Counted from the stretch's first letter, positions 1-6,967 are shown. The stretch is DNA of 19,058 nt from an uncultured Collinsella sp. (GCA_937934165.1 CALGZX010000123.1:1-19058), one strand, 5' to 3'. Numbers and translations: made by a program. The notes: a model not told the origin generated them from the sequence alone.

Positions 1-737
1 TCGCCGGCGCCTACGACGGGGCGACCGCGCGCCTGGCGACCGCCAAGCAGCGGCTGCTCGCCTTCCTCGCAAAGCGGGGGTTCGTCTACGGCGGCACCAC
101 GCCCGCCGGCAACCCGAGGAAGTACTGGACCTACGACTTCCTGAGGTGGCTCGACAAGGTCAGGCCGGAGGACGATGGCGGGGTTCGGACGCTCGCCGCC
201 CTGAGGAACGAGGTCGAGGCCGCGGCGGAGGCCCGGGCGGACCTGCTCTCCGAGTACAGGGCCGCCGCGGATGCCAGCCCGATCGCCGCGGAGGTGGCCG
301 CCCTCCAGTCGATCAAGGGCTGCGCCTTCGCGCTGGCCGCAGCCTTCTCGGCCGAGGTCGGCGACTTCACGAGGTTCCGTTCCGGAAGGCAGGTCACGGC
401 CTATTTCGGCCTCGCGCCGAGTCAGAGGTCGAGTGGCGACTCCGTGCGGCTCGGAGGCATCAGCGGTGCGGGCAACGCGCTCGTGAGGAAGCTGGCCGTT
501 GAGGGCTCATGGTGCTACGCCGCGGCACGGCACCAGCCGAAGCTCATGCCGAGGGACACGGGCGTGCCCCTCGAGATAAGGATGCACGGGAGGAAGGGGT
601 CCGAGCGGCTCCTGCGGCGGCGCGAGGAGATGCTCGCCCGCGGCGTGCCCGCGGCGAAGGCGAACGCCGCCACCGCGGCCGAGCTCGTGAGGTGGCTCTG
701 GGCCCTCGGCATGATGTGCCGGGAGGGCGCGGAATAG
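1..737 (+). CDS. IS110-family transposase, C-terminal part (5' end outside window)
   Basis: An open frame runs in from the window edge (first full codon at position 3) and stops at 735-737, giving about 244 residues. The second half matches the C-terminal Transposase_20 domain of IS110-type DNA-editing recombinases: an IKG(C) helix-hairpin-like stretch near nt 309, then YFGLAPSQRSSG and GGISGAGNALVRKLAVEGSW (about nt 402-512). In this family the SSG region carries the catalytic serine. The N-terminal RuvC-like DEDD domain lies outside the window. The run into YAAARHQPK after the GN..R motif resembles the IS110 subgroup more than IS1111. There is no internal stop or frameshift in the visible part, so the element may be intact. 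No host function is implied. Confidence is high for the family; the exact IS cannot be named. Confidence 0.9.
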   Translation, partial: AGAYDGATARLATAKQRLLAFLAKRGFVYGGTTPAGNPRKYWTYDFLRWLDKVRPEDDGGVRTLAALRNEVEAAAEARADLLSEYRAAADASPIAAEVAALQSIKGCAFALAAAFSAEVGDFTRFRSGRQVTAYFGLAPSQRSSGDSVRLGGISGAGNALVRKLAVEGSWCYAAARHQPKLMPRDTGVPLEIRMHGRKGSERLLRRREEMLARGVPAAKANAATAAELVRWLWALGMMCREGAE

Positions 738-947
738 ACATAGCCCCCGTCCCGGCGAGCCGGGCGGCCTTCGGGGATACCCCCTATTTCGCTGTGCGCG
801 CGGAGCCCTCCGCATGCGCCTCGACAGACTTGGGGAACCCCGCCGAAGGAATGGAGTGCGGGCCGGCAGAACGGTATCCGCGGATATGAGACTGAGCCGA
901 AGGCGTCGACGACATGCCGGGGGCGGACCGGGACGGGTTCAACGGCA

Positions 948-983
948 GGCCCCGCCGACCGATTGCAAGCGGTCGGCGGGGCC
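948..983 (+). terminator. Strong hairpin near right end of IS110 element
   Basis: A perfect 14-bp stem (GGCCCCGCCGACCG at 948-961 with its complement at 970-983) has an 8-nt loop. No U-run follows, so if it ends transposase transcription it is not a textbook intrinsic terminator. It could instead be part of a structured RNA of the element or block read-in transcription. Confidence 0.5.
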
Positions 984-1021
984 ATTGTGGCTCTTGACAG
1001 CGGATTGGGTCATATGAGCGA

Positions 1022-1119
1022 AAGCCCGCCAGAGCGAGCAAGGTGACGTGAAAGAGGAGGGCATAGGCCTTTTGGCCATGCCCGACGATTGAACGTCAGA
1101 TTGCCGCTCTGGCGGGCTT
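1022..1119. other. 98-nt three-tier hairpin element (possible structured RNA)
   Basis: Three nested complementary segments are visible. The outer stem is 15 bp and perfect (AAGCCCGCCAGAGCG at 1022-1036 with 1105-1119). The middle stem is TGACGT/ACGTCA. The apical stem is GGGCAT-A-GGCC with GGCC-ATGCCC around a TTTT loop. The tiers are separated by internal loops (AGCAAGG/GATTGC and GAAAGAGGA/GACGATTGA). No ORF of note lies inside. It sits between the IS110 right end and the 3' end of the minus-strand transporter gene. Its size and tiered plan resemble the two elements at 15258-15585, but I see no sequence identity. It could be an ncRNA, a REP-like IS target or a transcript-end structure. Confidence 0.55.
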
Positions 1120-1132
1120 GCAGCGTCGAGTG

Positions 1133-1301
1133 GTTCCGGCGTTTGGTAAAACGCCGGAACACAAGAGCGCCCCCTCCCGCGCACGGAACGGGAGGGGGCT
1201 AAAGGTAGGAGTCTACCGGTGGGTTGACCCCACCGGACAGACGATGACCAGGTGATCCTTTACAGGATCGTCAAGGTTTCCGTGGGGTACCCGTTGGGTA
1301 C
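1133..1301. terminator. Cluster of five hairpins downstream of the transporter gene
   Basis: Five near-consecutive perfect hairpins fill this stretch. They are 1133-1160 (12-bp stem, GGTA loop), 1169-1199 (11-bp stem GCCCCCTCCCG, 9-nt loop), 1216-1236 (8-bp stem), 1254-1269 (5-bp stem GATCC) and 1287-1301 (6-bp stem GTACCC, adjoining the stop codon). Read on the minus strand they form the 3' untranslated region of the transporter mRNA. None is followed by a clean U-run; 1169-1199 is the best terminator candidate on stem strength. Confidence 0.5.
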
Positions 1302-2780
1302 TTAGATCAGCACGCAGGCGACGGTCAGGATGATGGCGCAGACGACGGAGAGCGCGACGATGAGCTTAAGGGCAAACTTGAGCCAGGTCGTCCACTCGAT
1401 CTTGGCCAGGGCGAGACCGCCCATGATGGCGCCGGAGGTCGGGGTGAACAGGTTCACGACACCGATGGCGGCGGAGAAGATCATGACCATGACCTCGGGC
1501 GAGAAGCCGAGCTTAACAGCCAGCGGTCCCATGATGGGCATGGAGACGGTGGCCATACCGGAGGTCGAGGGGATCAGGAAGGACAGGCCGAAGTAGACCA
1601 GGAAGCTCATGGGAGCGAAGATCACGCCGGACAGGCCAGCCAGGGCATTGGCGGCAGCGTCGAGGACGAAGACGTCGAGGCCGGTGTTAGCCATGAGGAC
1701 GGAGATACCACGAGCGAGGGCGATGACGAGAACAACGGACATCATGTCGGCAGCGCCGGTGATGAAGGTGTTAACGATCTGCTTCTCGGACAGGCCACCG
1801 ATGATACCGATCAGGACGGCCATGAGGAAGAACCAGGTGGAAGCCTCGTCGAAGTACCACTGGCCAATGGGCAGGCCGGTGATCAGGGCAGACCAGCCCT
1901 GGACGACGGCGTTACCGTCGGCGTCGTAGACAGCGCCAGCGTCGAAGAAGTTGGCGACGCCCTCGTTGAGGTCGGCCAGCGGAATGAAGCCGACGATCAT
2001 GACGACGAAGGTGAAGGCGAAGGCGATCAGAACACCCTTCTGACGACCGGTGAGCTTGACCTCCTTGTGGACCTCGGAAGCAGCCTTGCCGTGGGCCTCT
2101 TCGGCGTCCTTGAGCTCCTGCATCGACAGGATGGTGGAACCCTTGTCAGCCTTGACCTTCTTGGCGTAGCTCATCACGAAGAAGATGGACATAGCGGTAG
2201 TGACAATCCACAGGACGGCACCGAGGCCGATGATGATGGACTGGTTGACCTCAATGCCAACGCCGGTCAGAGCGTCGACGGCAGCGCCGACGGCGAACGG
2301 GTTAACCGTGGAGCCCAGGCAGCCGCAGCCAGCGCCGAGCAGGACGGTAGCGGCGCCGACCATGGGGTCGAAGCCAGCGGCCATCATGGTAGCGGCGAGC
2401 AGGGCGTAGAAGGGAACGGTCTCCTCGCACATACCATAGGTGGTACCACCGAGGGAGAAGATGAGCATAAGGACAGGAACGAGCATGATCTCGTTGCCCT
2501 TAAGCTTCTGCACCAGAACGGCGATGCCGTTGTCCAGAGCGCCGGTCTCGGTCATCATACCGAGGAAGCCGCCCAGGATCATAACGAAGAGGCAGACGGG
2601 CAGAGCGTCAGCGAAGCCCAGGATCGGGGCGGTGCAGAAATCGCTCAGGCGGGCTGCAGTAACCGCGCCGCCGGACGTGCCGGAGACGATAACGGTAATC
2701 ACTGCAACAATTGCCAGCAGAGCTAGAAGAATGGTGAACGATGAAGGCATACCGCGCTTTTTCTTAGCGGTCTCAGTCAT
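1302..2780 (-). CDS. arcD: YfcC/DcuC-family transporter, probable arginine/ornithine exchanger of the ADI locus
   Basis: The protein is a 492-residue, very hydrophobic polytopic membrane protein. A short basic N-terminus (TETAKKKRGMPSS) precedes the first membrane span. Two membrane halves are separated by a charged cytosolic loop (YAKKVKADKG to LTGRQKG, roughly residues 215-255), and conserved re-entrant-like GGTTYGMCEE and PSTSGMA/TPTSGA motifs are typical of the YfcC family. Members of this family serve as ArcD in streptococcal-type ADI operons, exchanging extracellular arginine for ornithine; the substrate here is inferred from arcB and arcA upstream. The start at 2780 is chosen because AAGGGGGG lies about 9 nt upstream; ATGs at 2789 and 2807 sit on or before that Shine-Dalgarno sequence. 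It lies 147 bp downstream of arcB, beyond a hairpin terminator, so its level may be set by read-through. Other YfcC substrates such as dicarboxylates, peptides or other amino acids cannot be excluded. Confidence 0.8.
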   Translation of the reverse strand: MTETAKKKRGMPSSFTILLALLAIVAVITVIVSGTSGGAVTAARLSDFCTAPILGFADALPVCLFVMILGGFLGMMTETGALDNGIAVLVQKLKGNEIMLVPVLMLIFSLGGTTYGMCEETVPFYALLAATMMAAGFDPMVGAATVLLGAGCGCLGSTVNPFAVGAAVDALTGVGIEVNQSIIIGLGAVLWIVTTAMSIFFVMSYAKKVKADKGSTILSMQELKDAEEAHGKAASEVHKEVKLTGRQKGVLIAFAFTFVVMIVGFIPLADLNEGVANFFDAGAVYDADGNAVVQGWSALITGLPIGQWYFDEASTWFFLMAVLIGIIGGLSEKQIVNTFITGAADMMSVVLVIALARGISVLMANTGLDVFVLDAAANALAGLSGVIFAPMSFLVYFGLSFLIPSTSGMATVSMPIMGPLAVKLGFSPEVMVMIFSAAIGVVNLFTPTSGAIMGGLALAKIEWTTWLKFALKLIVALSVVCAIILTVACVLI

Positions 2781-2872
2781 GGTTCTCATCCCCCCTTCAT
2801 AAATCATTTAACTTTCTCGCGCTAAGCGGATCTTCCGTGCCGTGCCCACCGCCCGACGCGAGATATTTACCA

Positions 2873-2912
2873 GACAAAGCCGCTCGGGGTGTGCAGCAAG
2901 ACACCCCGAGCG
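2873..2912 (-). terminator. Intrinsic terminator or attenuator between arcB and arcD
   Basis: A perfect 12-bp stem (CGCTCGGGGTGT at 2881-2892 with 2901-2912) has an 8-nt loop and is followed on the minus strand by GCTTTGTCT. The U-run is interrupted, so it may only partly stop transcription and thereby lower transporter mRNA relative to arcB. Confidence 0.65.
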
Positions 2913-2927
2913 AGATGCTAGATGCTC

Positions 2928-3923
2928 TTACTTGAGCGTGGCGTACATGACAGCCTTGATGGTGTGCATGCGGTTCTCGGCCTCGTCGAAGACCTTGGAA
3001 GCGGGGCTCTCGAAGACCTCGTCGGTGACCTCCTGCTCGGTGATGCCGAACTGCTCGCACTTCTCGGCGCCAATCGTGGTGTTGGTGTCGTGGAAGCTGG
3101 GCAGGCAGTGCAGGAAGATGGCACCCGGGTTGGCCATAGCCATGACCTCGGAGGTAACACGATACGGGGTAAGCTGAGCGATGCGCTCGGCCCAGACCTC
3201 GTCGGGCTCGCCCATGGAGACCCACACGTCGGTGTAGATAACGTCGGCACCGGTGACGCCGTCCTTGACGTCGGTGGTCAGCTTGATGGTGCAGCCGTTG
3301 GCCTCGGCGATGGGCTTGCAGGCCTCGATGACGTCGTCAGCGGGCATGCACTCCTCGGGGCCGCAGGCCACGAAGTTCATACCGAGCTTGGAGCAGACGA
3401 CCATGAGGGAGCGAGCAACGTTGTTCTTGCAGTCGCCCATGAAGACGAGAGTCTTGCCCTTGATGTCGTAGTTGAAGTTCTCCTGGACGGTCAGGATGTC
3501 GGCGAGCATCTGGGTGGGATGCCACTCGGTGGTCAGGCCGTTCCAGACAGGCACGCCGGACTTAGCAGCGAGCTCCTCGACGTCGTCCTGGGCAAAGCCA
3601 CGGAACTCGATGCCGTCATACATGCGGCCGAGAACGCGGGCGGTGTCCTCGATGGACTCCTTCTTGCCCATCTGCGACGAACCCGGATCGAGGTAGGTGA
3701 CGCCCATGCCCAGATCCATGCCGCCGACCTCGAAGGCGCAGCGGGTACGAGTGGAGGTCTTCTGGAAGAGCAGAACGATGTTCTTGCCCTCGAGATAGCG
3801 GTGCGGAACGCCAGCGCGCTTCATATCCTTGAAGTTCTTGGAAAGCTTGAGCAGGTACTCGATCTCCTCGGTGGTGAGGTCGAGGAGCTTGAGGAAGCTA
3901 CGGCCGGAGAGGTTAACACCCAT
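2928..3923 (-). CDS. arcB: Ornithine carbamoyltransferase, catabolic
   Basis: The 331-residue protein has the full length of the family. In the ADI pathway this cytosolic enzyme converts citrulline and phosphate to ornithine and carbamoyl phosphate. The carbamoyl-phosphate loop STRTR is at residues 57-61, HPTQ at 135-138, DVWVSMGE at 232-239, and the ornithine-site HCLPSFHD at 272-279. These are the expected aspartate/ornithine carbamoyltransferase signatures in order. AAAGGAA lies about 8 nt before the ATG. It follows arcA1 after a 105-bp gap with two hairpins and is succeeded by the transporter. The catabolic role is inferred from the arcA-arcB-transporter order; sequence alone does not separate ArcB from anabolic ArgF. 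No arg biosynthesis gene is nearby. Confidence 0.93.
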   Translation of the reverse strand: MGVNLSGRSFLKLLDLTTEEIEYLLKLSKNFKDMKRAGVPHRYLEGKNIVLLFQKTSTRTRCAFEVGGMDLGMGVTYLDPGSSQMGKKESIEDTARVLGRMYDGIEFRGFAQDDVEELAAKSGVPVWNGLTTEWHPTQMLADILTVQENFNYDIKGKTLVFMGDCKNNVARSLMVVCSKLGMNFVACGPEECMPADDVIEACKPIAEANGCTIKLTTDVKDGVTGADVIYTDVWVSMGEPDEVWAERIAQLTPYRVTSEVMAMANPGAIFLHCLPSFHDTNTTIGAEKCEQFGITEQEVTDEVFESPASKVFDEAENRMHTIKAVMYATLK

Positions 3924-3968
3924 GGTTCGATTCCTTTCGAAGAAATGAATTACGTAAGTATTAGTGTT

Positions 3969-4016
3969 GCCCGTTTAACGGGCGAAGCCGGTGCGGTTGT
4001 AGGGGGACCGCACCGG
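3969..4016 (-). terminator. Two hairpins in the arcA1-arcB spacer
   Basis: A 10-bp perfect stem (CCGGTGCGGT at 3988-3997 with 4007-4016) is followed on the minus strand by a small GCCCG/CGGGC hairpin at 3969-3983. Neither has a U-run, so they more likely act as mRNA processing or stability structures, or weak terminators that let arcB be read from the arcA1 promoter. I see no convincing separate arcB promoter. Confidence 0.45.
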
Positions 4017-4028
4017 AAACGGAAAGAC

Positions 4029-5270
4029 TTAGAGGTCCTCGCGCCAGAAGGGCATGCTCATGCAGCGCGGGCCGCCGCGGCCGCGGGAGAGCTCGGCGGA
4101 GGGCACGACGAGAAGGTCCAGGCCCTCCTTGTACAGCACGTCGTTGGTGACGGTGTTGCGGGCGTAGACGCAGATCTTGCCGGGCTCGACGCACAGGGTG
4201 TTGGAGCCGTCGTTCCACTGCTCGCGGGAGGCCGCGATCGGGTCGCCGCCGCCGCAGGGAATCAGCTTGACCTGGTCGACGCCGGTGGCGTCCTCCAGGA
4301 CGTGCTCGAGGGTGTCCTCGATCAGGCGGATGTTCACGTCGCCCGGGTTCTTGCCGGCGGTCAGCTCGTAGACGCGCAGGGTGCCCATGATGGCGGGGTG
4401 GATCGTGAACTTATCGACGTCGATCTGGGTGAAGACCGTGTCGAGGTGCATGAAGGCGCGCGAGACCGGGATGTCGAAGGCCAGGATGCGCTCGACCTTG
4501 GAGTCGGAGTTCCAGAAGATGTTCTGGGCCATGACGTCGATCGCGGCGGCCTGGGTGCGCTGGGAGATGCCGACGGCGAGGGTCTTCTCGTTGATGTTCA
4601 GCACGTCGCCGCCCTCGGTGTGGAACTGGCAGTCGCGGCGGAAGTACAGCGAGACGTCCTTGTAGTCGGGGTGGTACTTGAAGATGTACTTGCCGTACAG
4701 GGTCTCGCGGTTGCGGGTGACCGAGTACATGCGGTTGAGGTTGACGCCCTCGCCGATGACCGCGAACGGGTCGCGGGTGAAGTAGAGGTTGGGCATCGGG
4801 TCGATGATCAGGTCGGACTCGGACTCGGAGTTGACCAGGGAGTCGAGGGTCGTGGACGCCGTGAGGGGCATGTCGATCTCGGACTTGGTCATGCCGGCCA
4901 TGGTCTTCTTGACGAACTCGAGGTTGTCCTCGATGGAGTCCAGCTTCTCGCGGACGATCTGCGGCATGTGCTGGCCGCGGATGCCGGCCTCGGCGATGTA
5001 CTGGTCGGTGAACTCGGCGCGGGCGCCGGGGACCTGGTCGAACACCTCAGCGACGAGGTTCTCGAGATAGAGGACCTCCACGCCCTGGTCCCTCAGGATC
5101 TGGGCGAAGGTGTCGTGCTCCTGCTGCGCGACCTCCAGGAACGGGACGTCGTCGAACAGGAGTCGCTCGAGCTCGTCGGGCGGCAGGTTGAGGAGCTCGT
5201 CGCCGGGACGGTGCAGGCAGACCTTCCTGAGCTTGCCGATCTCGGAAGGCACGTGCAGACCTTTCGTCAT
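4029..5270 (-). CDS. arcA: Arginine deiminase, copy 1
   Basis: This cytosolic 413-residue enzyme hydrolyses L-arginine to citrulline and ammonia, the first ADI step. Motifs occur in the expected order: FTRDPF (164-169, Asp167), EGGD (219-222, Glu219), HLDTVF (His275, Asp277) and the C-terminal GGPRCMSMPF with the nucleophile Cys403. These correspond to the Asp, Glu, His, Asp and Cys active-site set of known deiminases. The ATG is preceded by AGGTAGGAGGCC. It ends in TAA, while copy 2 ends in TAG. It heads the arcA1-arcB-transporter run and is preceded by a leader with two hairpins and a putative LytTR-controlled promoter. The whole coding sequence except the first base of the stop triplet is identical to the gene at 7117-8358. 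Confidence 0.96.
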   Translation of the reverse strand: MTKGLHVPSEIGKLRKVCLHRPGDELLNLPPDELERLLFDDVPFLEVAQQEHDTFAQILRDQGVEVLYLENLVAEVFDQVPGARAEFTDQYIAEAGIRGQHMPQIVREKLDSIEDNLEFVKKTMAGMTKSEIDMPLTASTTLDSLVNSESESDLIIDPMPNLYFTRDPFAVIGEGVNLNRMYSVTRNRETLYGKYIFKYHPDYKDVSLYFRRDCQFHTEGGDVLNINEKTLAVGISQRTQAAAIDVMAQNIFWNSDSKVERILAFDIPVSRAFMHLDTVFTQIDVDKFTIHPAIMGTLRVYELTAGKNPGDVNIRLIEDTLEHVLEDATGVDQVKLIPCGGGDPIAASREQWNDGSNTLCVEPGKICVYARNTVTNDVLYKEGLDLLVVPSAELSRGRGGPRCMSMPFWREDL

Positions 5271-5294
5271 GGCCTCCTACCTTTCTTTCGGGCC
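4030..5294. repeat. 1265-bp exact direct repeat, copy 1 (arcA coding region plus ribosome binding site)
   Basis: As far as I could compare, the bases match 7118-8382 exactly at a constant offset of 3088. Identity begins inside the stop codon and ends in the 5' untranslated region 24 bp before the ATG, where GGCCC meets GGCCT. Translations in several frames of both strands are the same, which leaves no room for synonymous differences. Flanking DNA on either side is clearly diverged. Confidence 0.93.
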
Positions 5295-5345
5295 CTTGTC
5301 AGGGCCGATTCGTTAGCGCCCCTCCGTGTGAGGCGTTATTGCTGA
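5271..5345 (-). promoter_or_regulatory. arcA1 mRNA leader with two hairpins
   Basis: Assuming the -10 box at 5353-5358, the leader is about 75 nt. It holds hairpin A (5315-5337, CCTC/GAGG with flanking pairs and a CC bulge) and hairpin B (5291-5306, GGCCCT/AGGGCC, 4-nt loop) just before the ribosome binding site. The arcA2 leader has hairpins at the equivalent places with different sequence. Confidence 0.45.
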
Positions 5346-5352
5346 CGACATA

Positions 5353-5358
5353 TTTATA
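5353..5358 (-). promoter_or_regulatory. arcA1 -10 box
   Basis: On the minus strand this reads TTTGGA then TATAAA. The block TTTGGATATAA is conserved in the otherwise diverged arcA2 upstream region. No good -35 hexamer lies 16-18 bp upstream, which fits an activator-dependent promoter. Confidence 0.6.
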
Positions 5359-5389
5359 TCCAAAATCAGCTCATACTTCCACCTTGCCC

Positions 5390-5419
5390 CCGAACGGTTT
5401 TTTATAGGGGGTGAACGGC
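5390..5419 (-). promoter_or_regulatory. Putative LytTR-type operator upstream of arcA1
   Basis: On the minus strand GCCGTTCAC (5411-5419) and ACCGTTCGG (5390-5398) are direct repeats separated by exactly 12 bp, a 21-bp period of two helical turns. The recalled LytTR consensus is [TA][AC][CA]GTTN[AG][TG] repeated with 12-13 bp between. The proximal repeat fits 9/9 and the distal 7/9. The operator ends 31 bp before the -10 box, the same distance as at arcA2. Which regulator binds is unknown; no LytTR gene is in the window. Confidence 0.55.
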
Positions 5420-5755
5420 ATACACATATACTTCACGCATGGCACACTTCATCTTAATAAAGCGTATTTACGTGCTTAAACGCGTTTTAATCCTAAAATC
5501 AAATGGAACTAAACTTTGTTAAACCATCCTCAAATTGCATATTTCCAATAAACCTATGAATAGAATTAGCGGTTCACACCGCGTCTCAACCATTTTCATT
5601 TTTATTCAGAAAAAAGTTTGTCCTATTCATTTCTGGTAAATAAATTACCGTTTACCAGACGCTTGATACCGTTCACCGGAAACTCAGTATAAGGCCCAGC
5701 GGATACCGGCTCGCTTTACGGCCCCATTTGTAACAACTTGACTTCTCGGTATAGA
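5420..5755. other. AT-rich intergenic region upstream of arcA1
   Basis: The stretch is strikingly AT-rich against its GC-rich surroundings and has no credible ORF. It holds an orphan LytTR-like repeat pair on the plus strand (5647-5676) and a small palindrome GCGGT-TCAC-ACCGC near 5569-5582. It may bind nucleoid proteins or form a bent regulatory region; that is inference. Confidence 0.5.
5647..5676 (+). promoter_or_regulatory. Orphan LytTR-like direct repeat on the plus strand
   Basis: ACCGTTTAC (5647-5655) and ACCGTTCAC (5668-5676) are direct repeats with exactly 12 bp between them, each matching 8/9 of the LytTR consensus. The orientation is opposite to the arcA1 operator 230 bp away, and no gene lies downstream on the plus strand. 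No -10 box occurs at the 31-bp distance seen at the arcA promoters; GTATAA at 5687-5692 is closer. Confidence 0.45.
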
Positions 5756-5793
5756 AAAACGGACCCGCTTCACTAGGGAAACGGATCCGTTTT
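5751..5793 (-). terminator. Intrinsic terminator after the aminotransferase gene
   Basis: AAAACGGAcCCG (5756-5767) pairs with CGGaTCCGTTTT (5782-5793), with one C/A mismatch. The minus-strand stem runs straight into a TTTTT tract. It lies 50-87 bp beyond the aminotransferase stop. The plus strand also ends in TTTT, so it may work in both directions. Confidence 0.75.
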
Positions 5794-5842
5794 CGATTAT
5801 CTTCGGCTAATTTGGATAAGGCCCCCGAAGACCATCGGAATC

Positions 5843-6967
5843 CTAGCGATCGAACTCCGCCAGTGCCTCGCCCAAAAGCCTCAGGCCCTCGCGCAGAACG
5901 TCCTCGCTCGCGCAGTAGCCCAGGCGTGCGCCGCAGGGAAGCTCAAAGCGGCTGCCGGGGACCAGCAGCACTCCCCTCTCGGACAGCAGGCGTCTGCAGA
6001 ACTCCTCGTCATCCTCGGGAATATCCAGCTGGATAAACGAGGTGGACACGCCCTGCGGGGCCGTCCAGGAAACGCGATGCTGCGTATCGATCCAAGCCTG
6101 CGCGATATCACGGTTGCCAAACACGATCTTGCGATTGCGCTCGAGAATCTTATCCTTGTGCTCAAGCACATAGGTCGCCAGGGCATCGTTGAACACGCCG
6201 CCGCAGATCATGGTGTAATCGCGATAGGTACGGATGCGGTTGGACACCTCTTCGTCGGCCAGGACCCAGCCCACGCGGGCCGCAGGCGTCGAATAGGTCT
6301 TCGACAACGAGTTGGTGACAATGGCCCTCTCGTACATGTCGACCATCGACATAAAGGACTCAGTGTTTTCGAGCGGCAGATACACCTCGTCGCACAGCAC
6401 GTAGGCGCCCACCGAACGGGCGATCTCGGCAATCTGGCCGAGCATATCGGCATCGAGCACCGTACCGATGGGGTTCGAAGCGTTGTTTATGCAGATAAGC
6501 TTGGTGTTGGGGCGCACCAAGCGCTTGAGTTCCTCGATATCGGGCTTCCAGCCGAGTTCCTCGCGAAGCTCCCAATACTCGACCTCGGCGCCCAGCGTGC
6601 GCGGAATCTCGTAGAGCGGCGCGTAGGTGGGCCACTCGGCGATAACATGGTCGCCGGGCTCGACCACAGCCATGATGGCGTTGAGGTTAGCGCCCGTGCA
6701 GCCATTGGTCTGCAGAATGTGATCGGGATTGACCTCCCGACGATACAGCTTGGCAACCTCGGCCTTAAACTCCGGCGAGCCCTCGATCCAGCCGTAGTTC
6801 ATCTTCTCGCGGTCCAGGCGCTCGTAGAACGTGGCGCCGTCCTGTTCATCGAGCGCGCGCAGCTCGCCCATGGTGAGCGACGAGATCGTCGACTGGGCGA
6901 TGTCCCACGTGGCGCTCTTCTCCCAAACGTTGAGCCATTCCTCAACGCCAATCGTCTTGATGTCCAT
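5843..6967 (-). CDS. PLP-dependent class I/II aminotransferase, substrate unknown
   Basis: The product is a 374-residue fold-type I aminotransferase. TNGCTGANL (88-95) forms the phosphate-binding region. NNASNPIGT (161-169) supplies the conserved Asn and Pro, DEVY (193-196) holds the Asp and Tyr that contact the PLP ring, SLSK places the Schiff-base lysine at Lys223, and ARLGY (Arg348) binds the substrate carboxylate. The start at 6967 is chosen for AAGGAG 7 nt upstream; an in-frame ATG at 7021 lacks a comparable site. It lies between the two arcA genes on the same strand, 149 bp after arcA2 and across a hairpin, and ends at its own terminator. Position suggests a link to arginine, ornithine or citrulline metabolism, but the sequence does not fix the amino donor. 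Other members of the broad class act on aromatic or branched substrates or as beta-lyases. Confidence 0.85.
   Translation of the reverse strand: MDIKTIGVEEWLNVWEKSATWDIAQSTISSLTMGELRALDEQDGATFYERLDREKMNYGWIEGSPEFKAEVAKLYRREVNPDHILQTNGCTGANLNAIMAVVEPGDHVIAEWPTYAPLYEIPRTLGAEVEYWELREELGWKPDIEELKRLVRPNTKLICINNASNPIGTVLDADMLGQIAEIARSVGAYVLCDEVYLPLENTESFMSMVDMYERAIVTNSLSKTYSTPAARVGWVLADEEVSNRIRTYRDYTMICGGVFNDALATYVLEHKDKILERNRKIVFGNRDIAQAWIDTQHRVSWTAPQGVSTSFIQLDIPEDDEEFCRRLLSERGVLLVPGSRFELPCGARLGYCASEDVLREGLRLLGEALAEFDR

Larger units (their letters stand above)
1..1015 (+). mobile_element. IS110-family insertion sequence, right-hand portion
   Basis: The transposase tail is followed by about 280 non-coding bases full of short palindromes (for example CCCGGC-GA-GCCGGG near 752-765 and GGGG-AA-CCCC near 830-840). 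A 14-bp hairpin follows at 948-983, then the stretch TTGACAGCGGATTGGGTCAT near 994-1013. IS110 ends often carry a -35-like TTGACA that becomes a promoter when the ends join in the circular form; this is family knowledge. The right boundary of about 1015 is inferred, because IS110 elements lack clear terminal inverted repeats and the left end is not in the window. Confidence 0.55.

Noticed and set aside
731..1017. Small plus-strand frames downstream of the transposase (for example 814-1017)
   Set aside because: The sequence is palindrome-rich, without ribosome sites or motifs, and fits the non-coding end of an IS element.
2067..2726. A 219-codon plus-strand frame opposite the transporter gene
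   Set aside because: Low-complexity His/Asp/Gly/Glu content antisense to membrane spans; no ribosome site or domain.
3936..3982. A separate arcB promoter (TAATAC-like sequence)
   Set aside because: Only about 45 bp separate it from the ATG and no -35 or operator repeat is present; read-through from arcA1 is the simpler reading.
2922..5345. An 807-codon open frame on the plus strand, antisense to arcB and arcA1 (a 509-codon one faces arcA2)
   Set aside because: It is a shadow of strong G/C-ending codon use in the real genes, which removes antisense stops. Its composition is Val/Gly/Asp/Leu repeats with no domain, while the minus strand carries complete catalytic motifs.
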